DNA from: Euphorbia lathyris
Taxonomy: Eukaryota; Streptophyta; Magnoliopsida; Malpighiales; Euphorbiaceae
DNA: 64,000 nucleotides
Direction of reading: 5' to 3'
NCBI RefSeq assembly: GCF_963576675.1
Contig: NC_088911.1
Location: forward strand, 82,985,256 to 83,049,255
The position numbers were made by a program, and so were the translations under genes. This document shows positions 59,640-64,000 of this stretch, in pieces; position 1 is the first letter of the stretch; each line of letters starts with the position of its first letter. A model generated the notes under the pieces. It saw only the letters and a program-made list of their open reading frames with translations. It was not told the origin of the DNA and made no database searches.

Positions 59640-60179
59640 ATTTCGTGAATCGATTACTTTTTCAAAAAAATAATTTTTAAATAATTTTTAATTATATATT
59701 ATTTATATAAAACGATAATAAATTTTTGTTTTAAAATAATTTAAATTTACAAAAAAATTATTTTAAAAAATAACTTTATATAATTTTTTGTTCTTTAAAA
59801 AAATATTTATCTATAAATTTAATATATGTATAGTAATTATATTGAAAATAATATTTTTTATTTATTAGATTATAAAATAAAATAATAAATAGTTAATATT
59901 TTATTTTATTTTATTTTATTAAAAAACGGAGCGTAATGATTCGAATAACATCTCGCTTCATAAAACATTTCACTTCATAAACTTTTTAAATTTCTATATT
60001 AAAAAATAATATAATAGTGAATTTTCATTATAAATAATATAAATTGTTTTTTTAAGTAGTTTACAATAGTATAAACGAATCTATATTGTATAAATATTTT
60101 TTCTTTCTTTAGTATGATATATTTTATATTTTAATGGTATTGAATAATTAGACTAAGTTTGTTGGTGTTGTATATTTTA
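59640..60179. other. AT-rich intergenic, nothing recognised
   Basis: Long A/T-rich stretch with ATTTT repeats; no coding. Confidence 0.55.
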
Positions 60180-60524
60180 AGGATACGGTACCAAAATAGG
60201 CCTATCATTTTTTGGAAGTATAAATTTAGACTCCACCTATAAATAGCACCAATATAACCTTAATGTTTTAAAATATGTATCAATTTGAGCATCGATAATG
60301 GATTGGACACGTCATTCCTATTACTCAGTTAAGTTCTGATTTCTCCATCCACGTACAATTGACAGAACTTAACGAAGTCATATCAAGGACGTATCTCGTT
60401 CCATTATCGAAGCCTAAATTTGTACCATTTTTTAAACGTTAAGCTTATATTGGTGTTATTTTATTCATAAAGTCTAAATTGATACTTCTCCAAAAACCAT
60501 AGGCGTATTTTGGTACTTTATCCT
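60180..60524. mobile_element. MULE-type MITE, 345 bp
   Basis: Ends AGGATACGGTACCAAAATAG and TATTTTGGTACTTTATCCT, inverted over about 60 bp; perfect 9-bp duplication TATATTTTA (60171-60179, 60525-60533). Confidence 0.85.
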
Positions 60525-60547
60525 TATATTTTATATTATGTATATTC

Positions 60548-60551
<4 letters not shown>

Positions 60552-60608
<57 letters not shown>
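60552..60608. repeat. AT dinucleotide microsatellite
   Basis: About 28 TA repeats. Confidence 0.95.
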
Positions 60609-60612
<4 letters not shown>

Positions 60613-60619
60613 ATAATTC

Positions 60620-61391
60620 AAATCAAATCAAATTAAATTTATTGATAATATATATATTATTGATATTTTAATATTTTTTAATTATATATATATAATTGAT
60701 TTATTTAATGATTTGTAACTTTTAGTAATTTTAATATATGTTTTTTCATATTGTTTTTTAACTTGAATTATTTAAAATAATAATAATAAAATATGAAATT
60801 AATTAAGAAATATATTAAAATATAATGAATAGTCGAAAATTAAATTAAACTATAATTAAAATTCAACATTATATTTATGAAATAAAAGAATTACAATCTA
60901 TGTTGAATTATTTAAGTCCATAAATTAATTTTAGTTAAATAAAATTAAATTGCAATTATAACCACTCAATAAAAAACGTTTATAATTAATATGTGAAATT
61001 ATTTCTATTAATTAGAGTCATTATGCTCAACAATTAGAAATTGAAGAGTTTCAAATAATAATACTTTTAATCAATATTTTCCAACAACTTACCTATGATC
61101 ATGTTTCATTTTCATTTGTTAAAAACTCTTGAAATACTAAATTTTTTGTATAAACCACAATATAATAGTTAATAACTATATAAGCTTGTGTTACAAAAAC
61201 AATTATCTCAATATCCTATAATTAATGTATATTTTCGTATTTTGAGCATTAAAATTTATTTTTATTTATTCATTTTGAGTTCATATCTAACATAATCCAA
61301 TTTCTTCAAGAATAATTGGACGCTAATAATAATAATAATAATAATTTAGAATCTATGATTAAAAAAAATAAAAAAGAAATTTAGAGTAATA
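60620..61391. other. AT-rich intergenic, nothing recognised
   Basis: No open frames or repeats of note; a short AAT run at 61328-61345. Confidence 0.5.
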
Positions 61392-61409
61392 ATGATATAA
61401 CATAATTTA

Positions 61410-61604
61410 GAGGGCGAGCCTTGGCGCAACGGTAAACGTTTGTTGTCGTGTGACCAAGAGGTCATGGGTTCGAGTCTTAGGAGCGGCCTCTTGCAAAATA
61501 AATTGGCAGGGGAAGACTTGCCCCCAGTACACTCAATGGTGGGACCCCTCCCCGGATCCTCGCTCAGCAAGGATACGTAGTGCGACCGGGCCGCCCTTTT
61601 TTTT
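61410..61604 (+). mobile_element. Full-length tRNA-derived SINE with 18-bp TSD
   Basis: Starts GAGGGCGAGCCTTGGCGCAA; polymerase III A box (TGGCGCAACGGT) and B box (GGTTCGAGTC) are spaced as in tRNA-derived SINEs; the body ends GACCGGGCCGCCC and a T-run. The perfect 18-bp duplication ATGATATAACATAATTTA flanks it (61392-61409, 61605-61622). SINEs are copied by LINE machinery; L1 remains are present in this window, but a partner LINE cannot be assigned. Confidence 0.93.
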
Positions 61605-61790
61605 ATGATATAACATAATTTATAATTGAAATAAACTCTATTGTAAGTATAATATTTCAATACTTTTTAAATTATTTTTTTCAATATGTCTCTAATTTCA
61701 ATGAACCACTATTGTGTATGAAACTTTATATCTATCTGTACCAAAATACATAAAAATAAAAAATACAATCCATATCAATTAAATAAACTC

Positions 61791-62007
61791 AAATTAAAAA
61801 AATTAGTGTACTTCATTAACATTTTTTTACTATTCCCTACACTTGCAAGAGGTCTAGCATTGTTAAGCCGATCAATCATATCATGAAACGAAAATATTTC
61901 GGACTTCTCCAATTTAGAAGACATTGATGGTTTGTTAGTATTCATAAGAAAATTATAATCAACCTTTTCACTTCGATTAACCATATAAGGAAAACTATAA
62001 TAAAAAA
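61791..62007 (-). other. Unassigned coding-like stretch abutting the MULE
   Basis: The minus strand reads YSFPYMVNRSEKVDYNFL, MNTNKPSMSSKLEKSEIF, SFHDMIDRLNNARPLASVGN from just outside the MULE terminus. Composition is protein-like but I do not recognise a family; it may be an exon of a host gene disrupted by the MULE or chance. Confidence 0.25.
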
Positions 62008-62147
62008 GGGTATTGCTAAATACCGCCCCTAATTTCCGGTTCACCGCACTGTTTTGACCATTATACCCTTGCCACTTTTTTTCTCCTAAAACCTTCAAAA
62101 CTCTCTCTAGTTTTCTCCCGCGAGCACAAATTCCGGATTTGAAAAAA

Positions 62148-64000
62148 ATGGATCAAAACATTCCCGAAGACAATGAGTTCGAACACGAGGTAATATTACG
62201 AGAATTAAAAACGTTAGTTAGCATTTTTTTTATTTTTTTTTATTCGATTTTTGCCTGGACGGGTGGCGAATACCACCCGTTCCTTAGGCCGAACGGATGA
62301 ACTACCCGTTCGGCCTAAAGAACGGGTGGTAATCGCCACCCGCTCCACCCATGGAACGGGTGGTACGCGCCACCCGCTCCACCCATGGAACGGGTGGTAC
62401 GCGCCACCCGTTTCACCTATGGAACGGGCAGTACGCGCTGCCCGTTCAGGCAAAAATGGGCAGAAATTGCCCCGAATTAATTTCGAACGGGAGAAATAGC
62501 CCCGAAGTATTTTTTTTGTAATTTTAATGTAAATTTTTCGTATATTCAGGTACCGATAGAAGATTGGAACCCCGATAACATTGATTATAGTTCGCGTTTT
62601 ATAACGGATACCGTTTTCCCCTCTAGTCAGGATGCTATTGATTGGGCAAAAAAGATAGCTATTCAGAATGGGTTTGAGCTTGTAATATCTTCGCACAAAA
62701 ATGGGGGAAAACAGAAGTTGTTGCGCTGTTCACGGGGTGAACGATATAGAGGTGTTGTGAAAAATGATGAAGATCCTGCAATTAGGAAAAGTAAAACTAA
62801 AGCGTGTCGCTGTAAATTTCAGATTAAAGCCTATCAACATGCAGACCTTTCGGGATGGGGGATAAAGGCTAAGGCTGGGTTAACTGGAATGCATAACCAT
62901 ACAATGCGTATGTATCCAGAGGGAAGTCGGCAAATGAGCGGACTCAGTATTTCATCTAAACAAATTGTGTGTGATATGTCTTCAGCTCAAGCAAAGCCTT
63001 GTGCTATTTTAGCAGCAGTTAAAGAAAAACACCCAGAGGACAACTCAGTAATTAAACACATATATAATTACAGGGACAAAATGAGGAGGGACGCGTTTGA
63101 AGGTAGAGACCTGGCTAGTCAATTCTACCATATTGCTGTGGAGAACAAATATGTCAATTACACACAGGCTGATTCAGGTGTGATAACGCATGTGTTCATG
63201 GCACATCCAGAGTCAGTTGATATGTTCAGGACTTACCACTGGTACATCGGCATTGATTCAACGTACAAAAAAAACAAGTACAAAATGCCGTTTGTTGAGA
63301 TTGTTGGGATGACGCCATGCAATAATAACTTCAAGATAGCGTATGCTATTGTTAAAGACGAGACCGAAGGGAGCTATCGTTGGATTTTGCAAAGGCTGAA
63401 GATTTTGCTTAGGGATGATCTTAACCCGACCGTTGTTGTTAGTGACAGGGAGCTTGGGTTATTAAAGCCGATACAAGAAGTTTTTCCACAAGCAGCGCAC
63501 TTGCTATGCACTTGGCATATAAATAAGGATGTGGAAGATCGTGTGTATAGAATCATTGGAGATAAAGGCCTTGCCTCTAAATTCAAGAATGGAAAATGGA
63601 GAACAATATTAGAATCATTAACCATTGAGGAGTACGAGACCAATCTTATGATGATGAAGGAAAAGATGAGCAGGTTCAAAGGAGTTATCTCGTATGTTGA
63701 GGAGACGTGGTTGGTGCATAAGGAGAAGTTTGTTGTTGCTTGGACAAAGGAGTTCCTACATTTTGGTAACACAACTACTTGTCGAGTGGAGAGCGAACAT
63801 GCTAGTCTAAAGCAATGGCTCAATACGGCAACTGGGTCCCTTGACACGGTATGGCAGAAGGTTCACAAGCAGATTGAATCACAAGCAACCAATATAAGGT
63901 ATTTGCAATTTCTTCTACTGCGATTTTGGAATTTGCATTTAGGGTTGTATCATTTCACTAACTAATAATAATTTTGTCTTCGTATCAGGTACATGCTTGA
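62148..64000 (+). CDS. MULE transposase with FAR1-like zinc domain (partial)
   Basis: Exon 1 62148-62189 (MDQNIPEDNEFEHE), exon 2 62550-63898, exon 3 from 63989 to the window end; splice sites are GT-AG and phases agree. An N-terminal FAR1/WRKY-GCM1-like zinc domain (LLRCSRG, ACRCKF, GMHNHT) should bind the terminal repeats. The MULE catalytic domain follows with D in IDSTYKKNKYKMPF, D in VVVSDRELGLL, the conserved LLCTWHINKD, and E in CRVESEHASL. No stop or frameshift is visible, so the gene is potentially functional. It excises and reinserts the element in the nucleus. The terminal-repeat-like left end argues against a domesticated FRS or MUSTANG gene, but this is not proven. Confidence 0.87.
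62251..62456. repeat. Hairpin array within the first MULE intron
   Basis: Inverted motifs ACGGGTGG / CCACCCGT alternate: AGGCCGAACGG...CCGTTCGGCCT encloses a short loop, then a 36-bp unit (GAACGGGTGGTACGCGCCAC followed by CCGCTCCACCCATG) is repeated twice and a third diverged copy reads GAACGGGCAGTACGCGCTGC. GC-rich in an AT-rich surrounding. Open frames across it on both strands are artefacts. Confidence 0.9.

Larger units (their letters stand above)
62008..64000 (+). mobile_element. Mutator-like element, 5' part (continues beyond window)
   Basis: The left terminus GGGTATTGCTAAATACCGCC ... GACCATTATACCCTTGCC has the form of plant MULE terminal repeats and is followed after about 140 bp by a transposase gene. 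The right end, the partner repeat and the target duplication lie outside the window. Confidence 0.8.

Noticed and set aside
62214..62696. 160-residue minus-strand frame opposite the MULE intron
   Set aside because: It runs over the hairpin array and antisense to a transposase exon; no recognisable protein family.
63374..63847. 157-residue minus-strand frame
   Set aside because: Shadow of the transposase catalytic domain on the other strand.

Overview
The window is nuclear DNA of a eudicot plant, almost entirely AT-rich intergenic sequence built from transposable elements, with two recognisable host genes. The plant assignment rests on plant-type Ty1/Copia elements with tRNA-iMet primer sites, Tat/Ogre-like LTR sequence, MULE, CACTA, hAT and Tourist elements, L1 and SINE pieces, GT-AG introns, and two genes whose closest relatives I recognise are Arabidopsis proteins. 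I cannot name the order or species. I saw no tRNA, rRNA, CRISPR or bacterial-type operon.

Left part (1-16158): a plus-strand Copia element (A; 5' part outside the window) is split by a complete minus-strand Copia element of the same family (B, 805-13246, TSD GAAGC). B in turn contains a 3143-bp solo LTR (4621-7763, TSD CCCAC) whose U3 carries a dense GC-rich hairpin array just upstream of a TATA box. B is dead: gag nonsense codon, missing protease, mutated integrase and RT catalytic aspartates, truncated RNase H. The nesting leaves long inverted LTRs on either side of a short spacer.

Middle part (16159-48700): a MULE-type element with 10-bp TSD (18068-19264); an intact-looking BTB/POZ gene (21399-23228, minus, four exons); a degraded Copia LTR and leader; an L1 endonuclease fragment; a second, degraded minus-strand Copia (about 25720-31240) with its own solo LTR insertion; an AU-like SINE; a fold-back array (32072-33772); a third Copia remnant; an internally deleted L1 derivative; a 3.6-kb CACTA element (40028-43661, TSD ATC) with possible captured gene sequence; and an unclassified segment (about 43860-47700) with acidic repeat coding, tandem duplications and an isolated primer-binding-site-like motif.

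Right part (48704-64000): a MULE-type element, a nested group of Tourist-like MITEs, a second host gene on the minus strand (55109-58040, DUF2431/BMT5-like methyltransferase family), a hAT element with 8-bp TSD, a MULE-type MITE, a tRNA-derived SINE with an 18-bp TSD, and the 5' part of an autonomous-looking MULE with a FAR1-like transposase (62008 to beyond the window end).

The two host genes resemble Arabidopsis At1g55760 and, from memory, At1g55790, which are near neighbours there; if right, this is conserved microsynteny stretched by about 32 kb of transposons. I found no clearly new biological system. The strongest leads are structural: hairpin arrays in retroelement control regions and in a transposase intron, a self-nested inverted Copia pair, captured coding sequence in a CACTA element, and the unclassified acidic-repeat segment.
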